Assembly (NCBI GenBank): GCA_036172665.1
Contig: CM069880.1
Location: 1,552,501 to 1,616,500 of the forward strand
From: Prosopocoilus inquinatus
Taxonomy: Eukaryota > Arthropoda > Insecta > Coleoptera > Lucanidae
Direction: 5' to 3'
DNA: 64,000 bases
Shown here: positions 10,758-22,171 of the stretch, piece by piece
Layout of the letters: each line of letters begins with the position of its first letter
Position numbering within the stretch: position 1 is the first letter of the stretch
Position numbers and translations under genes: made by a program
The notes under the pieces: generated by a model
The model's database searches: none
Seen by the model: the letters and a program-made list of their open reading frames with translations, nothing else
Told to the model about the DNA's origin: nothing

Positions 10758-12542
10758 GCTACATAACATGATAGATGAGTAAGGATCGATTAGATACATC
10801 ACAGGAACAACGCTAATACGTGTTGTTTCGTTTAAAACTATTTCCAGCTCCTGCTGCGTCCAAAAACTTCGTATCTCACATCAGAATTACTAGAGTCCAT
10901 CGAAACGTCAAATAGCACGATAGATGAGTAAGGATCGATTAGATACATCACAGGAACAACGCTAATGCGTGTTGTTTCGTTTAAAACTATTTCCAGCTTC
11001 TGCTGCGTCCGAAAATTTCTTATCTCACATCAGAGTTACTGGAGTCCATCGAAACTTCAAATAACATAGTAGATAAGTAAGGATCGATTAGATACATCAC
11101 AGGAACAACGCTAATGCTTGTTGTTTCGTTTAAAACTATTTCTAGCTTCAGCTGCGTCCGAGAACTTCGTAACTCACATCAAAGTTACTGGAGTCCATCG
11201 AAACGCCAAATGACATGACAGATGAGTAAGGATCGATTAGATACATCACAGGAACAACGCTAATACTTGTTATTTCGTTTAAAACTATTTCTAGCTTCAG
11301 CTGCGTCCGAGAACTTCGTATCTCACATCAAAGTTACTGGAGTCCATCGAAACGTCAAATAACATAGTAGATAAGTAAGGATCGCTTAGATACATCACAG
11401 GAACAACGTTAATACGTGTTGTTTCGTTCAAAACTATTTCCAGCTTCTGCTGCGTCCGAAAACTTTGTATCTCACATCAGAGTTACTGGAGTCCATCCAA
11501 ACGTCAAATAACATGATAGATGAGTAAGGATCGATTAGATACATCACAGGAACAACGCTAATACGTGTTGTTTCGTTTAAAACTATTTCTAGCTTCAGCT
11601 GCGTCCGAGAACTTTGTATCTCACATCAGAGTTACTGGAGTCCATCCAAACGTCAAATAACATGTTAGATAAGTAAGGATCGTTTAGATACATCACAGGA
11701 ACAACGCTAATACGTGTTGTTTCGTTCAAAACTAATTCCAGCTTCTGCTGTGTCCGAGAACTTTGTATCTCACATCAGAGTTACTGGAGTCCGACCAAAC
11801 CTCAAATAACATGATAGATGAGTAAGGATCGATTAGATACATCACAGGAACAACGCTAATATGTGTTGTTTCGTTTAAAACTATTTCCAGCTGCTGCTGC
11901 GTCCGAAAATTTCGTATCTCACATTAGAGCTACTGGAGTCCATCGAAACGTCAAATATAGTAGCTAAGTAAGGATCGATTAGATACATCACAGGAACAAC
12001 GCTAATATGTGTTGTTTCGTTTAAAACTATTTCCAGCTGCTGCTGCGTCCGAAAATTTCGTATCTCACATTAGAGTTACTGGAGTCCATCGAAACGTCAA
12101 ATAACATAGTAGCTAAGTAAGGATCGATTAGATACATCACAGGAACAACGCTAATACGTGTTGTTTCGTTCAAAACTATTTCCAGCTTCTGCTGCGTCCG
12201 TAAACTTTGTATCTCACATCAGAGTTACTGGAGTCCATCCAAACGTCAAATAACTTGATAGATGAGTAAGGATCGATTAGATACATCACAGGAGCAACGC
12301 TAATACGTGTTGTTTCGTTTAAAACTATTTCTAGCTTCAGCTGCGTCCGAGAACTTCGTATCTCACATCAAAGTTACTGGAGTCCATCGAAACGCCAAGT
12401 AATATGATAGATGAGTAAGGATCGATTAGATACATCACAGGAACAACGCTAATGCGTGTTGTTTCGTTTAAAACTATTTCCAGCTTCTGCTGCGTCCGAA
12501 AATTTCGTATCTCACATCAAAGTTACTGGAGTCCATCGAAAC
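10758..12542 (+). repeat. 12-monomer HOR unit c (1,785 bp)
   Basis: Bounded by gctacataac at 10758 and 12543; same length and monomer order as unit a. Private variants are aaatagcacgatag near 10911, cttgttatttcg near 11270, cctcaaataac near 11799 and caggagcaac near 12291. The 3-bp deletion marker lies at 11956. The agcacgatag variant recurs at 17161, tying this unit to the left part of unit f. Confidence 0.9.
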
Positions 12543-14476
12543 GCTACATAACATGATAGATGAGTAAGGATCGATTAGATACATCACAGGAACAACGCTA
12601 ATACGTGTTGTTTCGTTTAAAACTATTTCCAGCTCCTGCTGCGTCCAAAAACTTCGTATCTCACATCAGAATTACTAGAGTCCATCGAAACGTCAAATAG
12701 CATGATAGATGAGTAAGGATCGATTAGATACATCACAGGAACAACGCTAATGCGTGTTGTTTCGTTTAAAACTATTTCCAGCTTCTGCTGCGTCCGAGAA
12801 TTTCTTATCTCACATCAGAGTTACTGGAGTCCATCGAAACTTCAAATAACATAGTAGATAAGTAAGGATCGATTAGATACATCACAGGAACAACGCTAAT
12901 GCTTGTTCTTTCGTTTAAAACTATTTCTAGCTTCAGCTGCGTCCGAGAACTTCGTATCTCACATCAAAGTTACTGGAGTCCATCGAAACGTCAAATAACA
13001 TAGTAGATAAGTAAGGATCGCTTAGATACATCACAGGAACAACGTTAATACGTGTTGTTTCGTTCAAAACTATTTCCAGCTTCTGCTGCGTCCGAAAACT
13101 TTGTATCTCACATCAGAGTTACTGGAGTCCATCCAAACGTCAAATAACATGACAGATGAGTAAGGATCGATTAGATACATCACAGGAACAACGCTAATAC
13201 TTGTTGTTTCGTTTAAAACTATTTCTAGCTTCAGCTGCGTCCGAGAACTTCGTATCTCACATCAAAGTTACTGGAGTCCATCGAAACGTCAAATAACATA
13301 GTAGATAAGTAAGGATCGCTTAGATACATCACAGGAACAACGTTAATACGTGTTGTTTCGTTCAAAACTATTTCCAGCTTCTGCTGCGTCCGAAAACTTT
13401 GTATCTCACATCAGAGATACTGGAGTCCATCCAAACGTCAAATAACATGATAGATGAGTAAGGATCGATTAGATACATCACAGGAACAACGCTAATACGT
13501 GTTGTTTCGTTTAAAACTATTTCTAGCTTCAGCTGCGTCCGAGAACTTTGTATCTCACATCAGAGTTACTGGAGTCCATCCAAACGTCAAATAACATGTT
13601 AGATAAGTAAGGATCGTTTAGATACATCACAGGAACAACGCTAATACGTGTTGTTTCGTTCAAAACTAATTCCAGCTTCTGCTGTGTCCGAGAACTTTGT
13701 ATCTCACATCAGAGTTACTGGAGTCCGACCAAACGTCAAATAACATGATAGATGAGTAAGGATCGATTAGATACATCACAGGAACAACGCTAATATGTGT
13801 TGTTTCGTTTAAAACTATTTCCAGCTGCTGCTGCGTCCGAAAATTTCGTATCTCACATTAGAGCTACTGGAGTCCATCGAAACGTCAAATATAGTAGCTA
13901 AGTAAGGATCGATTAGATACATCACAGGAACAACGCTAATATGTGTTGTTTCGTTTAAAACTATTTCCAGCTGCTGCTGCGTCCGAAAATTTCGTATCTC
14001 ACATTAGAGTTACTGGAGTCCATCGAAACGTCAAATAACATAGTAGCTAAGTAAGGATCGATTAGATACATCACAGGAACAACGCTAATACGTGTTGTTT
14101 CGTTCAAAACTATTTCCAGCTTCTGCTGCGTCCGTAAACTTTGTATCTCACATCAGAGTTACTGGAGTCCATCCAAACGTCAAATAACTTGATAGATGAG
14201 TAAGGATCGATTAGATACATCACAGGAACAACGCTAATACGTGTTGTTTCGTTTAAAACTATTTCTAGCTTCAGCTGCGTCCGAGAACTTCTTATCTCAC
14301 ATCAAAGTTACTGGAGTCCATCGAAACGCCAAGTAATATGATAGATGAATAAGGATCGATTAGATACATCACAGGAACAACGCTAATGCGTGTTGTTTCG
14401 TTTAAAACTATTTCCAGCTTCTGCTGCGTCCGAGAATTTCGTATCTCACATCAAAGTTACTGGAGTCCATCGAAAC
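12543..14476 (+). repeat. 13-monomer HOR unit d (1,934 bp)
   Basis: Bounded by gctacataac at 12543 and 14477. Thirteen monomers less the 3-bp deletion at 13890. Compared with the 12-mer, the aactcac/gccaaatgac monomers are missing after the gcttgttcttt monomer. A pair of tcgcttag/aacgttaat monomers (about 13018 and 13316) instead flanks a gacagatgag monomer, followed by the private mark cagagatactgg at about 13411. This right half recurs in unit f and partly in unit g. Confidence 0.9.
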
Positions 14477-17005
14477 GCTACATAACATGATAGATGAGTA
14501 AGGATCGATTAGATACATCACAGGAACAACGCTAATACGTGTTGTTTCGTTTAAAACTATTTCCAGCTCCTGCTGCGTCCAAAAACTTCGTATCTCACAT
14601 CAGAATTACTAGAGTCCATCGAAACGTCAAATAGCATGATAGATGAGTAAGGATCGATTAGATACATCACAGGAACAACGCTAATGCGTGTTGTTTCGTT
14701 TAAAACTATTTCCAGCTTCTGCTGCGTCCGAAAATTTCTTATCTCACATCAGAGTTACTGGAGTCCATCGAAACTTCAAATAACATAGTAGATAAGTAAG
14801 GATCGATTAGATACATCACAGGAACAACGCTAATGCTTGTTGTTTCGTTTAAAACTATTTCTAGCTTCAGCTGCGTCCGAGAACTTCGTAACTCACATCA
14901 AAGTTACTGGAGTCCATCGAAACGCCAAATGACATGACAGATGAGTAAGGATCGATTAGATACATCACAGGAACAACGATAATACTTGTTGTTTCGTTTA
15001 AAACTATTTCTAGCTTCAGCTGCTTCCGAGAACTTCGTATCTCACATCAAAGTTACTGGAGTCCATCGAAACGTCAAATAACATAGTAGATAAGTAAGGA
15101 TCGCTTAGATACATCACAGGAACAACGTTAATACGTGTTGTTTCGTTCAAAACTATTTCCAGCTTCTGCTGCGTCCGAAAACTTTGTATCTCACATCAGA
15201 GTTACTGGAGTCCATCCAAACGTCAAATAACATGATAGATGAGTAAGGATCGATTAGATACATCACAGGAACAACGCTAATACGTGTTGTTTCGTTTAAA
15301 ACTATTTCCAGCTCCTGCTGCGTCCAAAAACTTCGTATCTCACATCAGAATTACTAGAGTCCATCGAAACGTCAAATAGCATGATAGATGAGTAAGGATC
15401 GATTAGATACATCACAGGAACAACGCTAATGCGTGTTGTTTCGTTTAAAACTATTTCCAGCTTCTGCTGCGTCCGAAAATTTCTTATCTCACATCAGAGT
15501 TACTGGAGTCCATCGAAACTTCAAATAACATAGTAGATAAGTAAGGATCGATTAGATACATCACAGGAACAACGCTAATGCTTGTTGTTTCGTTTAAAAC
15601 TATTTCTAGCTTCAGCTGCGTCCGAGAACTTCGTAACTCACATCAAAGTTACTGGAGTCCATCGAAACGCCAAATGACATGACAGATGAGTAAGGATCGA
15701 TTAGATACATCACAGGAACAACGCTAATACTTGTTGTTTCGTTTAAAACTATTTCTAGCTTCAGCTGCGTCCGAGAACTTCGTATCTCACATCAAAGTTA
15801 CTGGAGTCCATCGAAACGTCAAATAACATAGTAGATAAGTAAGGATCGCTTAGATACATCACAGGAACAACGTTAATACGTGTTGTTTCGTTCAAAACTA
15901 TTTCCAGCTTCTGCTGCGTCCGAAAACTTTGTATCTCACATCAGAGTTACTGGAGTCCATCCAAACGTCAAATAACATGATAGATGAGTAAGGATCGATT
16001 AGATACATCACAGGAACAACGCTAATACGTGTTGTTTCGTTTAAAACTATTTCTAGCTTCAGCTGCGTCCGAGAACTTTGTATCTCACATCAGAGTTACT
16101 GGAGTCCATCCAAACGTCAAATAACATGTTAGATAAGTAAGGATCGTTTAGATACATCACAGGAACAACGCTAATACGTGCTGTTTCGTTCAAAACTAAT
16201 TCCAGCTTCTGCTGTGTCCGAGAACTTTGTATCTCACATCAGAGTTACTGGAGTCCGACCAAACGTCAAATAACATGATAGATGAGTAAGGATCGATTAG
16301 ATACATCACAGGAACAACGCTAATATGTGTTGTTTCGTTTAAAACTATTTCCAGCTGCTGCTGCGTCCGAAAATTTCGTATCTCACATTAGAGCTACTGG
16401 AGTCCATCGAAACGTCAAATATAGTAGCTAAGTAAGGATCGATTAGATACATCACAGGAACAACGCTAATATGTGTTGTTTCGTTTAAAACTATTTCCAG
16501 CTGCTGCTGCGTCCGAAAATTTCGTATCTCACATTAGAGTTACTGGAGTCCATCGAAACGTCAAATAACATAGTAGCTAAGTAAGGATCGATTAGATACA
16601 TCACAGGAACAACGCTAATACGTGTTGTTTCGTTCAAAACTATTTCCAGCTTCTGCTGCGTCCGTAAACTTTTATCTCACATCAGAGTTACTGGAGTCCA
16701 TCCAAACGTCAAATAACTTGATAGATGAGTAAGGATCGATTAGATACATCACAAGAACAACGCTAATACGTGTTGTTTCGTTTAAAACTATTTCTAGCTT
16801 CAGCTGCGTCCGAGAACTTCGTATCTCACATCAAAGTTACTGGAGTCCATCGAAACGCCAAGTAATATGATAGATGAGTAAGGATCGATTAGATACATCA
16901 CAGGAACAACGCTAATGCGTGTTGTTTCGTTTAAAACTATTTCCAGCTTCTGCTGCGTCCGAAAATTTCGTATCTCACATCAAAGTTACTGGAGTCCATC
17001 GAAAC
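14477..17005 (+). repeat. 17-monomer HOR unit e (2,529 bp), near copy of unit b
   Basis: Bounded by gctacataac at 14477 and 17006. It matches unit b at an offset of 6,249 bp, including the neighbouring gatgaataagg (8096 and about 14345), aacgataatac with gctgcttccgag (near 8728 and 14977), and acgtgctgtttcg (near 9927 and 16176). One base is lost at about 16671 (taaacttttatctc). The 3-bp deletion marker is at 16420. The array here has a super-period of about 42 monomers. Confidence 0.9.
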
Positions 17006-19578
17006 GCTACATAACATGATAGATGAGTAAGGATCGATTAGATACATCACAGGAACAACGCTAATACGTGTTGTTTCGTTTAAAACTATTTCCAGCTCCT
17101 GCTGCGTCCAAAAACTTCGTATCTCACATCAGAATTACTAGAGTCCATCGAAACGTCAAATAGCACGATAGATGAGTAAGGATCGATTAGATACATCACA
17201 GGAACAACGCTAATGCGTGTTGTTTCGTTTAAAACTATTTCCAGCTTCTGCTGCGTCCGAAAATTTCTTATCTCACATCAGAGTTACTGGAGTCCATCGA
17301 AACTTCAAATAACATAGTAGATAAGTAAGGATCGATTAGATACATCACAGGAACAACGCTAATGCTTGTTGTTTCGTTTAAAACTATTTCTAGCTTCAGC
17401 TGCGTCCGAGAACTTCGTATCTCACATCAAAGTTACTGGAGTCCATCGAAACGTCAAATAACATAGTAGATAAGTAAGGATCGCTTAGATACATCACAGG
17501 AACAACGTTAATACGTGTTGTTTCGTTCAAAACTATTTCCAGCTTCTGCTGCGTCCGAAAACTTTGTATCTCACATCAGAGTTACTGGAGTCCATCCAAA
17601 CGTCAAATAACATGACAGATGAGTAAGGATCGATTAGATACATCACAGGAACAACGCTAATACTTGTTGTTTCGTTTAAAACTATTTCTAGCTTCAGCTG
17701 CGTCCGAGAACTTCGTATCTCACATCAAAGTTACTGGAGTCCATCGAAACGTCAAATAACATAGTAGATAAGTAAGGATCGCTTAGATACATCACAGGAA
17801 CAACGTTAATACGTGTTGTTTCGTTCAAAACTATTTCCAGCTTCTGCTGCGTCCGAAAACTTTGTATCTCACATCAGAGATACTGGAGTCCATCCAAACG
17901 TCAAATAACATGATAGATGAGTAAGGATCGATTAGATACATCACAGGAACAACGCTAATACGTGTTGTTTCGTTTAAAACTATTTCTAGCTTCAGCTGCG
18001 TCCGAGAACTTTGTATCTCACATCAGAGTTACTGGAGTCCATCCAAACGTCAAATAACATGTTAGATAAGTAAGGATCGTTTAGATACATCACAGGAACA
18101 ACGCTAATACGTGTTGTTTCGTTCAAAACTAATTCCAGCTTCTGCTGTGTCCGAGAACTTTGTATCTCACATCAGAGTTACTGGAGTCCGACCAAACGTC
18201 AAATAACATGATAGATGAGTAAGGATCGATTAGATACATCACAGGAACAACGCTAATATGTGTTGTTTCGTTTAAAACTATTTCCAGCTGCTGCTGCGTC
18301 CGAAAATTTCGTATCTCACATTAGAGCTACTGGAGTCCATCGAAACGTCAAATATAGTAGCTAAGTAAGGATCGATTAGATACATCACAGGAACAACGCT
18401 AATATGTGTTGTTTCGTTTAAAACTATTTCCAGCTGCTGCTGCGTCCGAAAATTTCGTATCTCACATTAGAGTTACTGGAGTCCATCGAAACGTCAAATA
18501 ACATAGTAGCTAAGTAAGGATCGATTAGATACATCACAGGAACAACGCTAATACGTGTTGTTTCGTTTAAAACTATTTCCAGCTCCTGCTGCGTCCAAAA
18601 ACTTCGTATCTCACATCAGAATTACTAGAGTCCATCGAAACGTCAAATAGCATGATAGATGAGTAAGGATCGATTAGATACATCACAGGAACAACGCTAA
18701 TGCGTGTTGTTTCGTTTAAAACTATTTCCAGCTTCTGCTGCGTCCTAAAATTTCTTATCTCACATCAGAGTTACTGGAGTCCATCGAAACTTCAAATAAC
18801 ATAGTAGATAAGTAAGGATCGATTAGATACATCACAGGAACAACGCTAATGCGTGTTGTTTCCTTTAAAACTATTTCTAGCTTCAGCTGCGTCCGAGAAC
18901 TTCGTAACTCCTTCCTTTAAAACTATTTCTAGCTTCAGCTGCGTCCGAGAACTTCGTAACTCACATCAAAGTTACTGGAGTCCATCGAAACGCCAAGTAA
19001 CATGAGAGATGAGTAAGGATCGATTAGATACATCACAGGAACAGGTGTTGTTTCGTTTAAAACTATTTCCAGCTTCTGCTGCGTCCGAAAACGTCGTATC
19101 TCACATCAGAGTTACTGGAGTCCATCGAAACGTCAAATAACATGATAGATAAGTAAGGATCGATTAGATACAGCACAGGAACAACGCTAATACGTGTTGT
19201 TTCGTTCAAAACCATTTCCAGCTTCTGCTGCGTCCGTAAACTTTGTATCTCACATCAGAGTTACTGGAGTCCATCCAAACGTCAAATAACTTGATAGATG
19301 AGTAAGGATCGATTAGATACATCACAGGAACAACGCTAATACGTGTTGTTTCGTTTAAAACTATTTCTAGCTTCAGCTGCGTCCGAGAACTTCGTATCTC
19401 ACATCAAAGTTACTGGAGTCCATCGAAACGCCAAGTAATATGATAGATGAGTAAGGATCGATTAGATACATCACAGGAACAACGCTAATGCGTGTTGTTT
19501 CGTTTAAAACTATTTCCAGCTTCTGCTGCGTCCGAAAATTTCGTATCTCACATCAAAGTTACTGGAGTCCATCGAAAC
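17006..19578 (+). repeat. 17-monomer HOR unit f, mosaic and carrying the first cassette (2,573 bp)
   Basis: The left part matches unit c (agcacgatag at 17161, offset 6,248). From about 17,360 to 18,500 it matches unit d instead (offset 4,463; cagagatactgg near 17875). At about 18,540 it returns to the start of the HOR (gctcctgctg/caaaaac, gaattactag), then enters the 52-bp duplication/9-bp deletion cassette at 18860-19050. The length equals 17 x 149 + 43 - 3. The switch points show recombination between non-equivalent units. The 3-bp deletion marker is at 18353. Confidence 0.85.
18860..19050 (+). repeat. Cassette 1: 52-bp internal duplication plus 9-bp deletion
   Basis: A 51-bp stretch beginning ttcctttaaaac and ending cgtaactc occurs twice (18860-18910 and 18912-18962) with one c between, so the monomer is 52 bp longer than normal. 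The next monomer lacks nine bases: caggaacaggtgttg after 19043, where the usual reading is caggaaca-acgctaatac-gtgttg. This cassette and numbers 2, 4, 6 and 9 share gccaagtaacatgagag in the deleted monomer. Confidence 0.95.
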
Positions 19579-20541
19579 GCTACATAACATGATAGATGAG
19601 TAAGGATCGATTAGATACATCACAGGAACAACGCTAATACGTGTTGTTTCGTTTAAAACTATTTCCAGCTCCTGCTGCGTCCAAAAACTTCGTATCTCAC
19701 ATCAGAATTACTAGAGTCCATCGAAACGTCAAATAGCATGATAGATGAGTAAGGATCGATTAGATACATCACAGGAACAACGCTAATGCGTGTTGTTTCG
19801 TTTAAAACTATTTCCAGCTTCTGCTGCGTCCGAAAATTTCTTATCTCAAATCAGAGTTACTGGAGTCCATCGAAACTTCAAATAACATAGTAGATAAGTA
19901 AGGATCGATTAGATACATCACAGGAACAACGCTAATGCTTGTTCTTTCGTTTAAAACTATTTCTAGCTTCAGCTGCGTCCGAGAACTTCGTATCTCACAT
20001 CAAAGTTACTGGAGTCCATCGAAACGTCAAATAACATAGTAGATAAGTAAGGATCGCTTAGATACATCACAGGAACAACGTTAATACGTGTTGTTTCGTT
20101 CAAAACTATTTCCAGCTTCTGCTGCGTCCGAAAACTTTGTATCTCACATCAGAGTTACTGGAGTCCATCCAAACGTCAAATAACATGACAGATGAGTAAG
20201 GATCGATTAGATACATCACAGGAACAACGCTAATACTTGTTGTTTCGTTTAAAACTATTTCTAGCTTCAGCTGCGTCCGAGAACTTCGTATCTCACATCA
20301 AAGTTACTGGAGTCCATCGAAACGTCAAATAACATAGTAGATAAGTAAGGATCGCTTAGATACATCACAGGAACAACGTTAATACGTGTTGTTTCGTTCA
20401 AAACTATTTCCAGCTTCTGCTGTGTCCGAGAACTTTGTATCTCACATCAGAGTTACTGGAGTCCGACCAAACGTCAAATAACATGATAGATGAGTAAGGA
20501 TCGATTAGATACATCACAGGAACAACGCTAATATGTGTTGT
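19579..20541 (+). repeat. Partial HOR unit g, truncated after the unit-d-like part
   Basis: Starts at the last gctacataac marker (19579) and follows unit d (gcttgttctttcg near 19933 and 12901; gacagatgag near 20187 and 13151). Near 20,420 it skips about two monomers relative to unit d, landing on tgctgtgtccgag and gagtccgacc. It then joins the second cassette at about 20,545. This is a visible deletion junction inside a HOR unit. Confidence 0.8.
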
Positions 20542-20732
20542 TTCGTTTAAAACTATTTCTAGCTTCAGCTGCGTCCGAGAACTTCGTAACTCCTTCCTTT
20601 AAAACTATTTCTAGCTTCAGCTGCGTCCGAGAACTTCGTAACTCACATCAAAGTTACTGGAGTCCATCGAAACGCCAAGTAACATGAGAGATGAGTAAGG
20701 ATCGATTAGATACATCACAGGAACAGGTGTTG
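20542..20732 (+). repeat. Cassette 2: 52-bp duplication plus 9-bp deletion
   Basis: Duplicate halves at 20542-20592 and 20594-20644. The first half begins ttcgttt, as in ordinary monomers, and only the second begins ttccttt. The 9-bp deletion falls after 20725. It lies 1,682 bp from cassette 1 and shares gccaagtaacatgagag with it. The first half therefore looks joined from an ordinary monomer by exchange. Confidence 0.95.
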
Positions 20733-22171
20733 TTTCGTTTAAAACTATTTCCAGCTTCTGCTGCGTCCGAAAACGTCGTATCTCACATCAGAGTTACTGG
20801 AGTCCATCGAAACGTCAAATAACATGATAGATAAGTAAGGATCGATTAGATACAGCACAGGAACAACGCTAATACGTGTTGTTTCGTTTAAAACTATTTC
20901 CAGCTTATGCTGCGTCCAAAAACTTTGTGTATCTCACATCAGACTTACTGGAGTCCATCCAATCGTCAAATAACATGTTAGATAAGTAAGGATCGATTAC
21001 ATACATCACAGGAACAACGCTAATACGTGTTGTTTCGTTTAAAACTATTTCCAGTTTCTGCTGCGTCCGAAAACGTCGTATCTCACATCAGAGTTACTGG
21101 AGTCCATCGAAACGTCAAATAGCATGACAGATAAGTAAGTATCGATTAGGTACAGCACAGGAACAACGCTAATACGTGTTGTTTCGCTTAAAACTATTTC
21201 CAGCTCCTGCTGCGTCCCAAAACTTTGTATCTCACATCAGACTTACTGGAGTCCATCCAAATGTCAAATAACATGATAGATGAGTAAGGATCGATTAGAT
21301 ACATCACAGGAACAACGCTAATATGTGTTGTTTCGTTTAAAACTATTTCCAGCTGCTGCTGCGTCCGAAAATTTCGTATCTCACATTAGAGTTACTGGAG
21401 TCCATCAAAACGTCAAATAACATAGTAGCTAAGTAAGGATCGATTAGATACATCACAGGAACAACGCTAATACGTGTTGTTTCGTTCAAAACTATTTCCA
21501 GCTTCTGCTGCGTCCGAAAACGTCGTATCTCACATCAGAGTTACTGGAGTCCATCGAAACGTCAAATAACATGATAGATAAGTAAGGATCGATTAGATAC
21601 AGCACAAGAACAACGCTAATACGTGTTGTTTCGTTCAAAACTATTTCCAGCTCCTGCTGCGTCCAAAAACTTTGTATCTCACATCAGACTTACTGGAGTC
21701 CATCCAAACTTCAAATAACATGTTATATAAGTAAGGATCGTTTAGATACATCACAAGAACAACGCTAATACGTGTTGTTTCGTTCAAAACTATTTCCAGC
21801 TCCTGCTGCGTCCAAAATCTTTGTATCTCACATCAGACTTACTGGAGTCCATCCAAACTTCAAATAACATGTTATATAAGTAAGGATCGTTTAGATACAT
21901 CACAAGAACAACGCTAATACGTGTTGTTTCGTTTAAAACTATTTCCAGTTTCTGCTGCGTCCGAAAACGTCGTATCTCACATCAGAGTTACTGGAGTCCA
22001 TCCAAACGTCAAATAACATGTTAGATAAGTAAGGATCGTTTAGATACATCACAGGAACAACGCTAATGCGTGTTGTTTCATTTAAAACTGTTTCCAGCTT
22101 CTGCTGCGTCCGAGAACTTCGTATCTCACATCAGGGTTACTGGAGTCCATCCAAACGTCAAATAACATGAT
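20733..22171 (+). repeat. Block homologous to about 31.8-33.3 kb, 11.1 kb away
   Basis: Together with cassette 2, this block follows the order seen after cassette 4. The order is a gcttatgctg monomer with a 2-bp insertion (aactttgtgtatc near 20925), ccaatcgtcaaataac, gcatgacagataagtaagt with ttaggtacagcac (21120-21160), a ttgctg-slot pair, two atgttatataag monomers, catgttagataag, then tttcatttaaaactgtttcc near 22076. The two regions part at about 22,172, where this one reads gatgaggatgg. Homology to 31,643-33,274 is at an offset of 11,101-11,103. Confidence 0.8.
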
